A stretch of DNA of 64,000 bases from Leptodontidium sp. MPI-SDFR-AT-0119 (GCA_020726505.1 JAHLEZ010000018.1:1302001-1366000); one strand, 5' to 3'. Counted from the stretch's first letter, positions 25,886-37,110 are shown. Notes: generated by a model not told the origin, from the letters alone. Numbers and translations are program-made.

Positions 25886-26461
25886 TAATAGCGAAAGATA
25901 ATCTATAACCAACAGCCGGGTGGGCTCCAACGCTCCCCGAGTCCTGCACGTATGTGGTTCAGTCTCGCTCTGAAGCTCCTTATTGGGCGCCACCATATGT
26001 GATCTTCACCAACGTCCAATAGGGGCCCCACTGGGTGCATACCATCACATTTTCTAACACTGTTGGATTGGAACCGTGCAGATCAGTCGTCTCAACGGCA
26101 GAGTTGACCTATGAAATGTCGAGACGCCAACTATATATGTACTACCATATTCCCCTTGCCGATACCCGCCCACAGGAATGTGAGATTTTCGAATGCACTA
26201 TGTAAGTACAAAGTATGGAGCCATAACGCTTCCTTTGCTTTAGCTTTTAGGTAGGGATGAATTACGCTGACTCTTGCAAGGCGTCCCAACAAAGGCCCAG
26301 CGCCGGCCAACCCCAATCGTGCACGGATGCCCTCTGCGAAGGACTTGACGCACAGAGTGCTCAATGGCAAGCACGCTCCCGGATAGGTTTGTCATCGACT
26401 AACATTCCTAACAGGTTCAATTCAGAAGCAGGCCAGTCCTCCGCTACGAAGTCCCACCAAC

Positions 26462-27940
26462 ATGATACCATCCCAGGGGGTTGCAGAGCATTCCTCGTCA
26501 TCGCAGACCTCCAATCGTGCTTTGTTGTCGCCAGCACCCGTGCCCTCGGAGTCACTCGTGCCAGTGATAGTTCACAGTCCTACGAACTACGACCAGACAT
26601 TCACCGTTTCACTGCCGGCGAATATACTCTCGCGTTCCTCTTACTTTCGCACTCAGATCAAAGCGTTTACGCCACCCGCCCTGCCTATAATACACATCAT
26701 CGCTGAATTCAAACACTTCGAAATTGTAGCCCATTGGCTGTGCACGGGCAAAGCGTGTGGACAAGATGGCGTTCCCCCGGATATGTATACCTTCACTATG
26801 ATTGTCTTCCTGGCAGAGATTTTGGACTTGCCGATGCTGTCTGATCAGGTTGTCAGCATGCTTAGACGTAAAGAGCATTCGGAGAGTGAATCACCAAAGT
26901 CGTTGCCAACATACGTCGAGATCTATGAAAGAACGAAAGCCGGGAACGCTATGCGACGCTTCGTGGTAGAGGCTTACATCCATCATGAGTTGGGTAATAG
27001 AAAACCTGCTGTTCCCATCGAAGATCTTCCGCACATGATGGTCCTTGACATCCTCAGACACTGTCAAGACGCCTACATGGACGCGAACAAGATTTTCGAT
27101 GACCGGCTCGCAAAAGCGGCGGACGAGATGAAGAAGACTATGACATGCCACTGTGACGCTCTCGTTACTGGTGCTGTGAACGATGCGAACACGTCTCGTG
27201 ACGAGGCAGCCCAGGCCAAGTTAGCTGCGGATGCAGCTTGCACAGAACTAGAGACGTTGAAGAAAACGCATCTGCAATCCCTGGCGGCGAATGACCGGAG
27301 ATATGACGAACTTCTCGCGATTATGAAAGCACGCAACCAGGAGCACTTGGAGGCCGTCGCCGACATGGAGAGAATTACGGAGGAGAGAGAAACCCGACTG
27401 AAGAATGAGCTAGCAAAGCTGCGAACTGTCAAAGAAAAATACGACCTCATGGTTGTAGAAGCAGCATCAGATGCAGATGAGATCCTGGAGCTCAAGGCAA
27501 AGATATCAAAGCAAGCAGAGTTGGCTGAAGATTGGAAAAAGAGTGAGGAGATTATGTCTAAAAAGATAGAAGAACTCGAGTCTGAGATCACAAAACAGAC
27601 AGTGTCGACGAAGGAGTTGCAAGATGCTAAAGATCTTCTGTCGAAAACACTTGAGGAACTTCAAGCCGAGCTTTCAAAGCAGGTCAGTTCTGTCGAAACC
27701 AGTAGGCAGAACGAAGAGAATCTGTTCAGGCAGTTGGGCGTTCTTGGGAACACAGAGAATACTCTCGAAGAAAACGCTGGACAGCAGAACATTCAGATCG
27801 AGGAGCTGAATAGAGTTCTTTCAAACAGCGAAGAGAGAAATCGGAAGGAAGTGGGTACCTTGCAGGCGAAAGTTCAGGCGAACCAAAGAGAAGTGGCTCG
27901 CTTGGAAGCAAGACTCAAGGAGAAGTATTTGCTTCTATAA
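26462..27940 (+). CDS. BTB/POZ-like and coiled-coil protein
   Basis: An intact, intronless 492-residue frame with host-like base composition. Residues about 35-135 resemble a degenerate BTB/POZ fold typical of fungi (FTVSLPANILSRSSYF, then a HWLCTGKA segment and AEILDLPMLSDQVVSML). BTB domains mediate dimerisation and often substrate-adaptor functions. Residues about 225-490 are a long heptad-rich coiled coil with abundant Glu/Lys/Leu, so the protein is probably a rod-like oligomer. No membrane segment or catalytic motif is visible. The ATG at 26462 is the first in frame. It stands alone between a broken NLR gene and a hAT element. Function is unknown. Confidence 0.8.
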   Translation: MIPSQGVAEHSSSSQTSNRALLSPAPVPSESLVPVIVHSPTNYDQTFTVSLPANILSRSSYFRTQIKAFTPPALPIIHIIAEFKHFEIVAHWLCTGKACGQDGVPPDMYTFTMIVFLAEILDLPMLSDQVVSMLRRKEHSESESPKSLPTYVEIYERTKAGNAMRRFVVEAYIHHELGNRKPAVPIEDLPHMMVLDILRHCQDAYMDANKIFDDRLAKAADEMKKTMTCHCDALVTGAVNDANTSRDEAAQAKLAADAACTELETLKKTHLQSLAANDRRYDELLAIMKARNQEHLEAVADMERITEERETRLKNELAKLRTVKEKYDLMVVEAASDADEILELKAKISKQAELAEDWKKSEEIMSKKIEELESEITKQTVSTKELQDAKDLLSKTLEELQAELSKQVSSVETSRQNEENLFRQLGVLGNTENTLEENAGQQNIQIEELNRVLSNSEERNRKEVGTLQAKVQANQREVARLEARLKEKYLLL

Positions 27941-28090
27941 AACAGGCGGAAGCTTTAAAGAGGGACTTCTGGATAAATTAGCTATTGACGAGATTGGGGA
28001 AGAAAGAAAGACTGTACAGCACAAGAAAAATGCTTATGTTTGGGTTGGTGGTTTTCTTGGGCGTTTGGGATGCGGGGTTCCCTTTTCAAC
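27941..28090. other. 3' flank of the BTB-like gene
   Basis: Ordinary intergenic sequence up to the hAT target duplication. No feature is seen. Confidence 0.5.
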
Positions 28091-30068
28091 AAGACTAGCA
28101 GGCTGGCCAATAAGTCAGTCAGTCAGTTATCAGTTGAGCTAATAATCGCAACTGACTGACTGTTATAAAATCAACACAACTGAGTAACTGACTGACAGGA
28201 ATTCTGGGAGCTAATAAGTTAGCATAAAAATAGAGTATATTATAAGTCTAATAGTACTACTTTATAGGCTCCTACAAAGACAATTACTCCTTGATTCTAT
28301 TAATTCTTCAGGCATTCCTAATGCTATAAAGTCGCCCCTAATAACTGAGAACTCTCTGCAGTTGTTTGCTTTGCGCAGGACGAGAAAATACGCTTACACT
28401 TAGTACTTATGGCTGGAATAGCTAAGAAATCGAAGGCCATTACAGTTAACTCTGGCCATTCTTTCTCCTTTTGCTTCTAATACTCCAAAGTACTAATTTC
28501 ATTCACTAGTCCTTCCTGTAAGTACTAATAATATTAGTCCCTTCGGCTAGAGATAACTGAAGTAACTCGCTTTAGTGTCGGCCGAGTATTAGTGACGATA
28601 TCTCTTAATAAAGAGCGTGGAGGCTGAGGTCGATTTGCAGGCTCTAGAGAAAGAGAGGCTCCCCGCGTAATACCTAGTGATTTATACTCGTCCTCTTATA
28701 ACCTCTTGAAAGTAGCTTTGCTATTAATAACAAAAGAAGCTATATTTCTAGTCTAATTGCGCTCAAAATAAGACTATTTAAAGCCAGGGTGAAGGACTAT
28801 TATTACTTGCTAAGTAATAAATTTATCAGTCTTTTAGTACTACTTCTGAGTGGCTTCTTAAGCCAAAGTTATAGACTGTTGTATACCTTTATGATCGTTG
28901 AAATCACCGCGATTTGCTTGAGTCTCTAGCTGTTCAAAGTGATATAATAAATACTTAAAACACAATAAGGTCTCCCATAAAGCTCTATAGGACGGCTTAT
29001 CCTTCACTTCTTGTAAGTCTACGTTACTTTCAAGGTCTTTAGTTAGGCGAAACAAAGGCTCTAGATAGCTAAGAATCACCTCTAACGTCTCCTACTTAGT
29101 TGGCGATAGATAATCTTCGTTAAATATCTCTATATCAAGAGGCTTTACTAAAACACGTAATTTAAAGGCGTATGCGTCGAGAGCTTCGCGCAACTCAAGA
29201 CCTCGGCGGATCATAAAATATATAGCGTTCTAGCGTACTTCTCCGTCTACAATAAGCTTCCATTCTTTACCTTCAGCTCTGCCTATATTAAGTATTGTTT
29301 AGAGGTTTGTAAATAAATCTATTTGCTTTCCAGAGGCCAGTACATGTTGTACTAAGTTGTGGAGCTTGCTAACCTCTCTACGACGCCTCTAAAGCTTACG
29401 GCGATCCTTAGGTCCAGCCTCCTTATACTCCTTATCGAATGAAGCCTTATCTTAACTAAACAAGTACGCGCTGGCGATTAAATTAAATATGTGGCCTATA
29501 CAACGTAATCTCTTCCCTTTAGGATCGAATCCCTATTGTCTCCCAAGCTCTACGAGTGTAGTATCGTTATTAGTTACGTTATTAAGGACGAAGTAGCTAA
29601 GGTTGTCTTTAGTAATACTAAATCGTTCAAGTAGAGGTAATAAAACAAAGTATTACTCTATATAAAGTTAGTAATTGAACGAGAGAGAACTTCAGAAAAA
29701 GGTATACTTGCTAATACTAGTTTTGCCATAGCCTAGCAGCTCTGGCAGCCTAATTAGCCGTGTCACTGCTGTATATTTACTATTAATAAAGTGAATAATA
29801 ACACTAAGAACACTAATCTTCTCTCTCTTAAACCCCTAGCCGTCGAAAGTAATTGTAATCTTTAATCTAGCGTTGCGAATCTCTTTAATAACGTGAGGCT
29901 TAAAGTATTAAAAGTACTTATAGATCTAATTTTTAATCGTTAAATGAGAGGTAGGGACAGCTTTAGTAGCATCGAGATTAGTAATTTTGAAGTAGCAGAT
30001 CAGGCGTTTAAAGGCTACTTTGCGATGTTTTACGCCGTCGCAAATGATTTATTTTAAGAAGGCATTAT

Positions 30069-30343
30069 TGTTGGTATCTAACCAAGGTCCGATACCTGAT
30101 ATCAGGGTGACAAAGAATATAACAAGTGAAGTTTGATCAAGTATATTCCGTGTGTCCCTTTCGTACGAAAGGGAAAGCTACCTTAAATACATCAAGTACT
30201 AAACCCCGTAGCTCGTATAAGCATTACTCGTACGAAACCAGGAGGCAAGGTATGAAACCAAGCTTCATCTCGGCCAGGAGAGACGACTATCTTTGGAAGC
30301 TGTCAGAGTAAGAGAATGCCCCTCAGCTAAGGCTATCCCAACA
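30069..30343 (-). repeat. 3' LTR of copia D
   Basis: 275 bp, a match of 37381-37655. It contains the 18-bp perfect palindrome CCCTTTCGTACGAAAGGG at about 30157-30174 and a second TCGTACGA near 30228. Confidence 0.95.
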
Positions 30344-30498
30344 CTGGCAACTCTTCTTTTGTCAGAAGAAAAACTCTCCTACCTTCCTTCTTTCTCCTCT
30401 GTACGAAGTGCGCGCAACCTAGCGCATTATCCCCAGCTCCTCTTCTTCCTTCGTACGAAGCACGTGCTCCATGTGACTTCGGCTCGCTATGTTGAATA

Positions 30499-31604
30499 GT
30501 GACCGCTTTGGGAAGGAACGACTTCGTTCCTTCCTCGTACGTCTCTCGCCAGCTGGCTGCTAGCCTTTTCCACGCACAAAAGAGATTTTCTGAATTCCCT
30601 CTTCTCTTCTTCTTCTCTTCTTCTTCAACCAACAGCAACAACAGCAGCAGCAACAGTAAGTCCCCTTTCTCTTCTTCGTACAGCTCTCCTCCTCCTCAGA
30701 TATTCTCTGTACGACCTGAGATAGCCTCGTACGAATCGGCGCCTCTCTTTTCCGCCTTGCCTGCAAGGTAATCTGATTCGTTGTCGCTGTGTACTAACGA
30801 AAGGTCTTCCGTAGGCCACAACACCACCACCACCACCACCACAACCAGGTGAGTACTCTCCCTCGTACGAAGTCTACCCCCTCGAGACTAGCTTCGCACA
30901 GCTGCTGCAACCTTAGTGAGGTGGTACTAACGCCTGCGTAGCCACACCACACCACACCACACCACACAATGTTAGTCTTTTTCTCTTCATACGAGCTGGC
31001 CCTTATCCCCAGGATATAGCTTCTCGTACGAACCTCCGGTCCTTTTGTCTAAGAACTAACATCGTATAGGGCCCTTGTTCTCTTCAACGCCGTCAATGCC
31101 GCGCTGGCTGCTGCCAACGCCAACGCCCATCCCATGCTCATTATCGGCGGGCAGCAGCTGGGCCCGTTGTGTCATAATGCGTTGCAACAAACAGTCTTGG
31201 CCATGCCAGGACGTGATGTCGCCTTCGTACAAGGGCGCATCACACCCCAGCAGCTTATGACACATCGGCCTTCGTACGTCAATGCCCTCTTGATTCAATC
31301 GAGAGGTGTTGTCCGAGCTGTTCCTTGTGCTGAATGTTCCCGGCGTGGCTTAACGCCTTTCCCTGACTGTGCTTCGGTTCAAGGTCATTTCGGGGATAGC
31401 TGTGGTAACTGCAAGTGGCGAGATCATGCCGCTCGTTATAATCCCCCTCCTGAGGACTCATCGTCCGAAGACGGAGGTTCAGGAAACGAGAGTGACGAAG
31501 TTCAAGTGGTTGCTGTGCGGAGGGCACCACAGGGACTCATTGCTGGACCTGTACGAAGGGGCTTGATAGAAGATGGGTCCAGAGATGCTCCGATTGTCTT
31601 GTAA
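30499..31604 (+). CDS. Spliced antisense accessory gene of copia D, DUF3716-like Cys cluster
   Basis: The plus-strand gene is opposite to gag-pol and occupies the space between pol and the 3' LTR. Three introns connect in frame: GTAATC...TACTAAC...GTAG (about 30769-30816), GTGAGT...TACTAAC...GTAG (about 30849-30940) and GTTAGT...CTAAC...ATAG (about 30970-31069). A fourth (GTAAGT at 30657) is possible. Exons encode a Ser/Asn-rich N-terminal part, His-rich linkers (HHHHHHH), an Ala-rich helix, then a cluster CAECSRRG...PFPDC...CGNCKW resembling fungal DUF3716, and an acidic Ser tail ending DAPIVL. The last Cys expected in DUF3716 appears replaced by Tyr. The start codon is unresolved: the upstream frame has no clear ATG, and ATG at 30489 would need an extra intron. 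Role unknown; DNA or RNA binding is plausible. Confidence 0.65.
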
Positions 31605-31974
31605 CTTCGTACGTATCTTTTGTGTTCCCTTTTGTTTGCAAGCACAATTCCTTCTCACAGCCAAGCTTCTGGGCATCGTACGGAGGCTCCCTTCAAGTGA
31701 ATGGACTCAAGCTCATCTTCAACCTTTGCGCGGTGCTTGGGATAAGTACTTCGTACAGGAGCCTGTACGAAGGAAACCAATGGAGATTTCCCTTAATCGA
31801 TTCGTTGTTGGATTATCGTTGGACAGTTGGTCGTTAGGTAGTCGATCGTCGTATTAGATATTATTTGTTTGGTCGAGAAATGCATAACCATCGTTTCGTA
31901 CGGTATTCAAATGAGTGACTGAAATGAAATGAAAAACACGCATTTGACAAATGAAATCATCGTATCGTACGATG

Positions 31975-34900
31975 TTATTCCTCCCCTGGCTCTACTTTCT
32001 TTTCCCTCTTAACCCATCCTTCTACTCGTACTACAATCTGATTATTATCAATCAGCTTTTCCAAGCTTTTGTTCGGGTTTGACTTCGTCATCGCATCCGC
32101 CGGGTTGTCTTGACCATTGATCCATCGGATTTCTGCAAGTTCTCGTCGTTCGTACGATTGACGCAAAGCCATGATATCGATCATTAGCCGCTTCTCTTTC
32201 GTAGTGCCAAGCTTCACGAGGCATTCGTACAGCGAGAACGAGTCTGTACAAACAACGATTGGGATCGCTGGTATCTCAAGCCGCGACGTGATAATATCGA
32301 TCGTACTCTTCACCGCGATTGCCATATCAACCCCGTTAACCATACCGTAAATCTCGGAAGCTAAGACACTTCGTGTTACTCGTTTGCTCTTCGTACTACT
32401 CCAATGAAATAGATTTCCAGAAAGAAGAAACGAGTCTTGATCGTTCGAATCGGGGTCGTCGTCCTCCGTGCCGAGAATCATTACGTATCCAAGCTGGGAA
32501 CTTAAGTCCTTGTTATTCGCAAAGGATCCGTCGACAAAAACAAATAACTTCGTACGATGTAAGTCCAAAGGAATATAGTTTAATCCTCGTCCGATGTTTT
32601 GAATCTGCCACTGAATGCGCTTATTCAAGTTCTTTACGTCGGTATCCTCTGGTTCTTGGAATTGAGCCGCAACTGATAGGTCGTACGAAGCTTCAGGTTG
32701 GCATAAAGTTGCGATATATGCCCCTCGAGCCCGTTGTTCCCGATACTGGTTCGTACGGTCCGGTGCTCTTAAGTCAACTTCAGCTAACTTCTCGCCTTGC
32801 CCTTTCTGAAGGATTTGGACGAAGTCCTTTCGATCATGCACGATACATCCGTTGAACGCGAGGGGTGATTCGTACGATAAACGATCCTTCGGTTTTGCAG
32901 AGAAACCGGCAATCCCGAGTTCTTTCTCCTCCTTCTCTTGGAACTCGTTAGTAGCCAAGATCAGGGTATCGTCCGTTTGCATTCCAACTACTCCAAACGG
33001 CATTCCTGGTTGAGTAATCAGAAGGCATGGATCGTACGAAGACGTTTCCATATGCAACTTGACCTTATGATGTGTGTCGTACGTCCCCCACCAGTGTGTT
33101 CCTGATTCCGGGATACCGTATAATGGCTTTCGTACGAGCATGATTGTATCCGGCGAGTAGTTGCTGGCAATTTGCTTTGGCAGTCTCGCATAGATCGTAC
33201 GATTCAGAAAAGTTGTCGACTGGACATACGCCTGAGTAATATCCCGAATAAAGATCGATAACCCTTTTCGTACGAGTGACGGATAGAGTGCCAGAATTAG
33301 TCGCTGACTGATCCGTTGAATCGTCGGAGACTGAGTGAGGATCTGTTCCTTTCCCGCGTCATTATACGCTTGGATCACGAGTCTGGATTTCTCGTACGGA
33401 GCTTCAGTTGTCTTCCCTTTGATTTCATTAACAAGCCGGGAATTAAAGATCCGTCCGCGATGTTGCCTTGGGTCGTATCGTACGAACTCAAATACGCCTC
33501 GAGCAATCAAGCTATCAATCTCCTTTTGTTGAGATTCTTCAAATGGAAGACCAGGGCTGGTGATCTTCCCTGCTGCTCGCATCGTACGAGATAGGTCTAA
33601 GTCGGATTGTTCTTTCCGAGTCAGGAAAACTTCTGGTGATCGTACAAGTCCCTTCTCGAGTTCCTGCTTTGTCTTAAACGGAATCAAGACAACTGGCCGT
33701 ACTGAAGGAGACACCTGGTCTGATCGTACACGGTCCTCCGGGGCCTCGGCGATTTCTTCCGTGTAAAACGGCTTAACCACCGTCGTACGAAAGGAAGTCG
33801 GTCCTGAAGGCAATTGAACAACACACTCTTTCCCCGTGACCGATAATAACGAAAACGGGCCTGTCCATCCCTTTTTCTCCCGCCATACTTTCACTGAAGA
33901 TTGTAATGGAAGTCGTACGGTCTCGGTAATATCAGGGCCGTTCCTTATACTCTGAGCATCTTTGATCTTTCGTACGGCTTGAATCTTTCGCAATTCCGTC
34001 ATTGCTATCCGAACTGCCCTTGCTCTAGTAAGCATATCCGCAGATGGTGGGTCTTCGTACGAAAGTCTAGGATATGCTCCGAAAACTAGAAGTGTTGGAA
34101 TCAGTCCGTTTGGACCAGCCGTATCGTTCACGGCTTTCACGGCCATTTGAAGGACTACTTCTTTTGCCAGGTTTTCGCTTCTCGTCTCGTCCCAGATGAT
34201 CTCGTACGATCGGCGTAAAGGGGCGTGATACCGCTCAACCTTCCCGACACTCTGATGTGCCTCGACTGGGACTTCCTTTACATCGACGTTCATCGTACGA
34301 GCATTTGCTCTGAATTCTGATGATGCGAAGTTCGTCCCGGCATCGTGTACGAAGTAATCCGGGGGTCCAAGGTAAGTATCGATCCAACACGTACGAAGCG
34401 TAATCCACGTTGTCTTCGCTGAATTATCCTTTAGGAATCGAGCGGCATTAAAGCCGGTTGCCTCGTCAACTGCTTGAAGGACTGCTGCTCCTGAAAGATA
34501 TAAAATATCCACGATTACAGAGAAATTGAATTCGATATCGTCTTTTAAAGAGAATCTGAATCGACCTGGGTTCTTCGTATGAAGCTGACACTGTTCGCAG
34601 AACTTTGAGATCTTCTCAATCGTACGAAGGTTTGTTTCCTCGTGTCCTGCTCGCTGAAGAACGCGGTACAGTTTCTCAACTGAAGGATGTCCAAAGCGTC
34701 GATGGAGTTGCCTAAGCTCTGTTTCCGTGAAGTGCTGGTACATGAACGTGTCTTTCATCGTATGAATCATCATCCATGGATGTCCCCATTTTCGTACGAT
34801 CGGAATTCTCTTATCCCCTTGAATCATAATATTCTGAAGGTTGTCTAATCGTACACCGAGGGAGTCCATATCTTGAATACATAACAGGAACGGGGTATTT

Positions 34901-37110
34901 GTCGGAACAATCCAGAACCTCACTTGCCCGATGGGTGTTCGTACGAGTATCGATCCCTCTGATTCTGCTACTCCTTTGCCAAATCGAATCGTATGCGTTT
35001 GGCTGCTCGTACGATCAACTTCTAGCGACGGGTCAAGCTTCAGAAGTGCTTGGACTTGTTGCTTTCCTGCGGTAGAGATTCCGGCAGCACCGCTGTCTGG
35101 CATAATCCCTTGGAAGACTTCGGACGAATATCTGTCTCCAATGACGAATACCTCGCCTTCGTACGAATGCTTCGTCGGGTCTCGTTGCAAAAAGGCGTGT
35201 TTTGTCGATTCGTCGTTTAGAACTTGGATCATTTGTCGTCCGTCGACTTCCCCGTACTCCGTAAAGAATCCTTCTGGCTCATCTTCGTCCTTCCATTCCT
35301 CTGTATCCTCTGGCACTTCTTTTATTGTCGTACAATCAAATTCCCTTGGGAAATCTTCGTACGAGCTTAAGAAAGCCTGAGTTGCTTCCTCGGATCCATT
35401 GAACTCGGTCATTAGGTGATTCTTGACCTTCGCCCACGCGGCTTTCTGCTCTGCCTCCGGATGATCTGTTGACCAGCAACCTTCCTTCTTACAAACAATA
35501 CATTTCCTATTCGTACGATCATTAGAAGGGTTCCTTGGACGAAAAGTCCTCTTCTGGAACTGGTTTGGTGCTGTGCGATCCGGAAATCGTCGTGCCTTCC
35601 CGTAGAATTGTCTCTCTACTAAGTTGTGATCATGATCGTACGAACGATTCTGTAGGTAAGTGCCAACCTCCCTCGTTCGTACGGCTGTAGCAATTGCAGA
35701 CCGTAAGTCTGCGCATAGCCCTTCAAATGTCTGTGCAGGCTTATATAGTGCTAGACTACACTCTTCTACTCCACGACATGCGTTTAGCACTTGATCGCGA
35801 AGATTATGCTCTGTCTGGTATTCCCTTGATAGGCCGCGTTGCGCCGTACGAAGAGAATCAAACATAATTTCCAAGCATTCTAACCGAGACTTCTCTGGGT
35901 TCTTTGCAATCGTAGAGATTAATGTAGTCTCTCTCCACTCAGACAAGTACTTTTGCTGATTCTCCTCAGTCTCAAAGTGATTCCGGGTCATACGAATCAT
36001 TGTAGGGAAATCGTACGAACGTCCTGCAATCTTGTCGTAATAGAAATCCGCTGCTCGTCCTTTTAGCATAATCGAGAATGCTAGGTGGTACTGGTCACTT
36101 GAGATTCCGATCTTCGTACAACAGTCGAAGAAGACCTGGAGACGAATATCTAGGATATCGTACTGCTCTCCGCCGTACTTCCGGCTCTCATTGCTATAAA
36201 CCTTCATTAGGTCCGTTAACAACCGTGAGTTCGGGATGATTGTCCGAGACTCATACGATACGGTCGGTTCCGGCGGAGGAGCTCTCGGGGTCGGTGGATC
36301 ATCTTCGTACGAATGTTGTCTCAGTGGTCGTTCGACGGTTTCGTAGGCTTGGTCCCGACTTGGAAGGTTGTTGTCTAAGGCCGGATGTGGCGTAGGACTG
36401 AAACGTTCGTACGCTGGGTAGCGTTGTTTGGCTGTTTGACCTCTGTCTGGTGATAAAGACTTTGCCAGATTTGCGTACGAAGTCCGGTCAGAACTAACCG
36501 TGTTCTCGTTCAAAACGACATGGGGCGGAGGACTCAGATATTGTCCAGACGTTTGAGGCTGTCGCTGAGTTGTTTGAATTGGCTCTGAGAGTGGGTCCTC
36601 TGCCTCTTGAGTTCGTACGATTGGAGAATCTCTGGAATTGTCCGAAATAGCGTGTCTCGCTGGTGGTTCGCTTTGTACAGTTGAAGTCGGAGTACCTTGC
36701 CGGTTTCTGTCTTGCCCTTGGGATTTCCATTGGGCATAAGTCCTTCGATTTTGATCTGTCCACTCATGTGGTTCTTCCTCTTCCAAAACATCTGCCAACG
36801 TTTGAGCGTACGAGATAGACCCCCTTTGCTCTCGTACCCATACTCCGTGATCAAGGAGGTATGTACGAAGATCCTTAACAGCTTCCCGGGATCCGATAGC
36901 AAAAGTATCTTCCGTCCATCCTTCGAAGCCTTCCTTGAATTCTTCCCAAAGTCCGTAGTCCCAAAACTCTTTTTGGCGGTATCGTACGAGGGCCAAGGTA
37001 ATGTGGTTATTGACTCGCTTAAGCGTTTGATGCTCGTCGTTCGCAAGGTCAAAGGGTTCCCCCCATGCTTCCGTATCCAATGGGTAGGTGACCTCTGGTG
37101 GTGGAATCAT
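31975..37110 (-). CDS. Copia D gag-pol polyprotein, intact
   Basis: An uninterrupted frame of about 1711 residues from the ATG at 37110 (MIPPPEV); the frame stays open 13 codons upstream without another ATG. Numbering from the upstream open end: gag-like region to about 540; zinc-knuckle-like CIVCKKEGCWSTDH at 550-563; protease DSGA near 684; integrase with H/H then CEQCQ (851-855) and D881, D935, E972; reverse transcriptase at about 1205-1450 with the first catalytic Asp in RDITQAYV (1303) and the second box MQTDDT (1390-1395) instead of the usual YVDD; RNase H with VDGSFANN (1538-1545), a conserved Glu near 1599 and DNPADAMTK near 1681-1689. Order PR-IN-RT-RH is copia. All catalytic residues look present, so the element may be active. 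Confidence 0.95.
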   Translation of the reverse strand: MIPPPEVTYPLDTEAWGEPFDLANDEHQTLKRVNNHITLALVRYRQKEFWDYGLWEEFKEGFEGWTEDTFAIGSREAVKDLRTYLLDHGVWVREQRGSISYAQTLADVLEEEEPHEWTDQNRRTYAQWKSQGQDRNRQGTPTSTVQSEPPARHAISDNSRDSPIVRTQEAEDPLSEPIQTTQRQPQTSGQYLSPPPHVVLNENTVSSDRTSYANLAKSLSPDRGQTAKQRYPAYERFSPTPHPALDNNLPSRDQAYETVERPLRQHSYEDDPPTPRAPPPEPTVSYESRTIIPNSRLLTDLMKVYSNESRKYGGEQYDILDIRLQVFFDCCTKIGISSDQYHLAFSIMLKGRAADFYYDKIAGRSYDFPTMIRMTRNHFETEENQQKYLSEWRETTLISTIAKNPEKSRLECLEIMFDSLRTAQRGLSREYQTEHNLRDQVLNACRGVEECSLALYKPAQTFEGLCADLRSAIATAVRTREVGTYLQNRSYDHDHNLVERQFYGKARRFPDRTAPNQFQKRTFRPRNPSNDRTNRKCIVCKKEGCWSTDHPEAEQKAAWAKVKNHLMTEFNGSEEATQAFLSSYEDFPREFDCTTIKEVPEDTEEWKDEDEPEGFFTEYGEVDGRQMIQVLNDESTKHAFLQRDPTKHSYEGEVFVIGDRYSSEVFQGIMPDSGAAGISTAGKQQVQALLKLDPSLEVDRTSSQTHTIRFGKGVAESEGSILVRTPIGQVRFWIVPTNTPFLLCIQDMDSLGVRLDNLQNIMIQGDKRIPIVRKWGHPWMMIHTMKDTFMYQHFTETELRQLHRRFGHPSVEKLYRVLQRAGHEETNLRTIEKISKFCEQCQLHTKNPGRFRFSLKDDIEFNFSVIVDILYLSGAAVLQAVDEATGFNAARFLKDNSAKTTWITLRTCWIDTYLGPPDYFVHDAGTNFASSEFRANARTMNVDVKEVPVEAHQSVGKVERYHAPLRRSYEIIWDETRSENLAKEVVLQMAVKAVNDTAGPNGLIPTLLVFGAYPRLSYEDPPSADMLTRARAVRIAMTELRKIQAVRKIKDAQSIRNGPDITETVRLPLQSSVKVWREKKGWTGPFSLLSVTGKECVVQLPSGPTSFRTTVVKPFYTEEIAEAPEDRVRSDQVSPSVRPVVLIPFKTKQELEKGLVRSPEVFLTRKEQSDLDLSRTMRAAGKITSPGLPFEESQQKEIDSLIARGVFEFVRYDPRQHRGRIFNSRLVNEIKGKTTEAPYEKSRLVIQAYNDAGKEQILTQSPTIQRISQRLILALYPSLVRKGLSIFIRDITQAYVQSTTFLNRTIYARLPKQIASNYSPDTIMLVRKPLYGIPESGTHWWGTYDTHHKVKLHMETSSYDPCLLITQPGMPFGVVGMQTDDTLILATNEFQEKEEKELGIAGFSAKPKDRLSYESPLAFNGCIVHDRKDFVQILQKGQGEKLAEVDLRAPDRTNQYREQRARGAYIATLCQPEASYDLSVAAQFQEPEDTDVKNLNKRIQWQIQNIGRGLNYIPLDLHRTKLFVFVDGSFANNKDLSSQLGYVMILGTEDDDPDSNDQDSFLLSGNLFHWSSTKSKRVTRSVLASEIYGMVNGVDMAIAVKSTIDIITSRLEIPAIPIVVCTDSFSLYECLVKLGTTKEKRLMIDIMALRQSYERRELAEIRWINGQDNPADAMTKSNPNKSLEKLIDNNQIVVRVEGWVKREKKVEPGEE

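Noticed and set aside
26257..26706. 149-residue frame overlapping the BTB-like gene start
   Set aside because: Out of phase with the longer BTB/coiled-coil frame and lacks any recognisable domain.
30126..30311. 61-residue frame present twice (also 37438-37623)
   Set aside because: It is the same LTR sequence read twice; no evidence for a protein.
34931..35380. 149-residue plus-strand frame opposite the protease region
   Set aside because: Mirror frame of the intact gag-pol; composition follows the coding strand.
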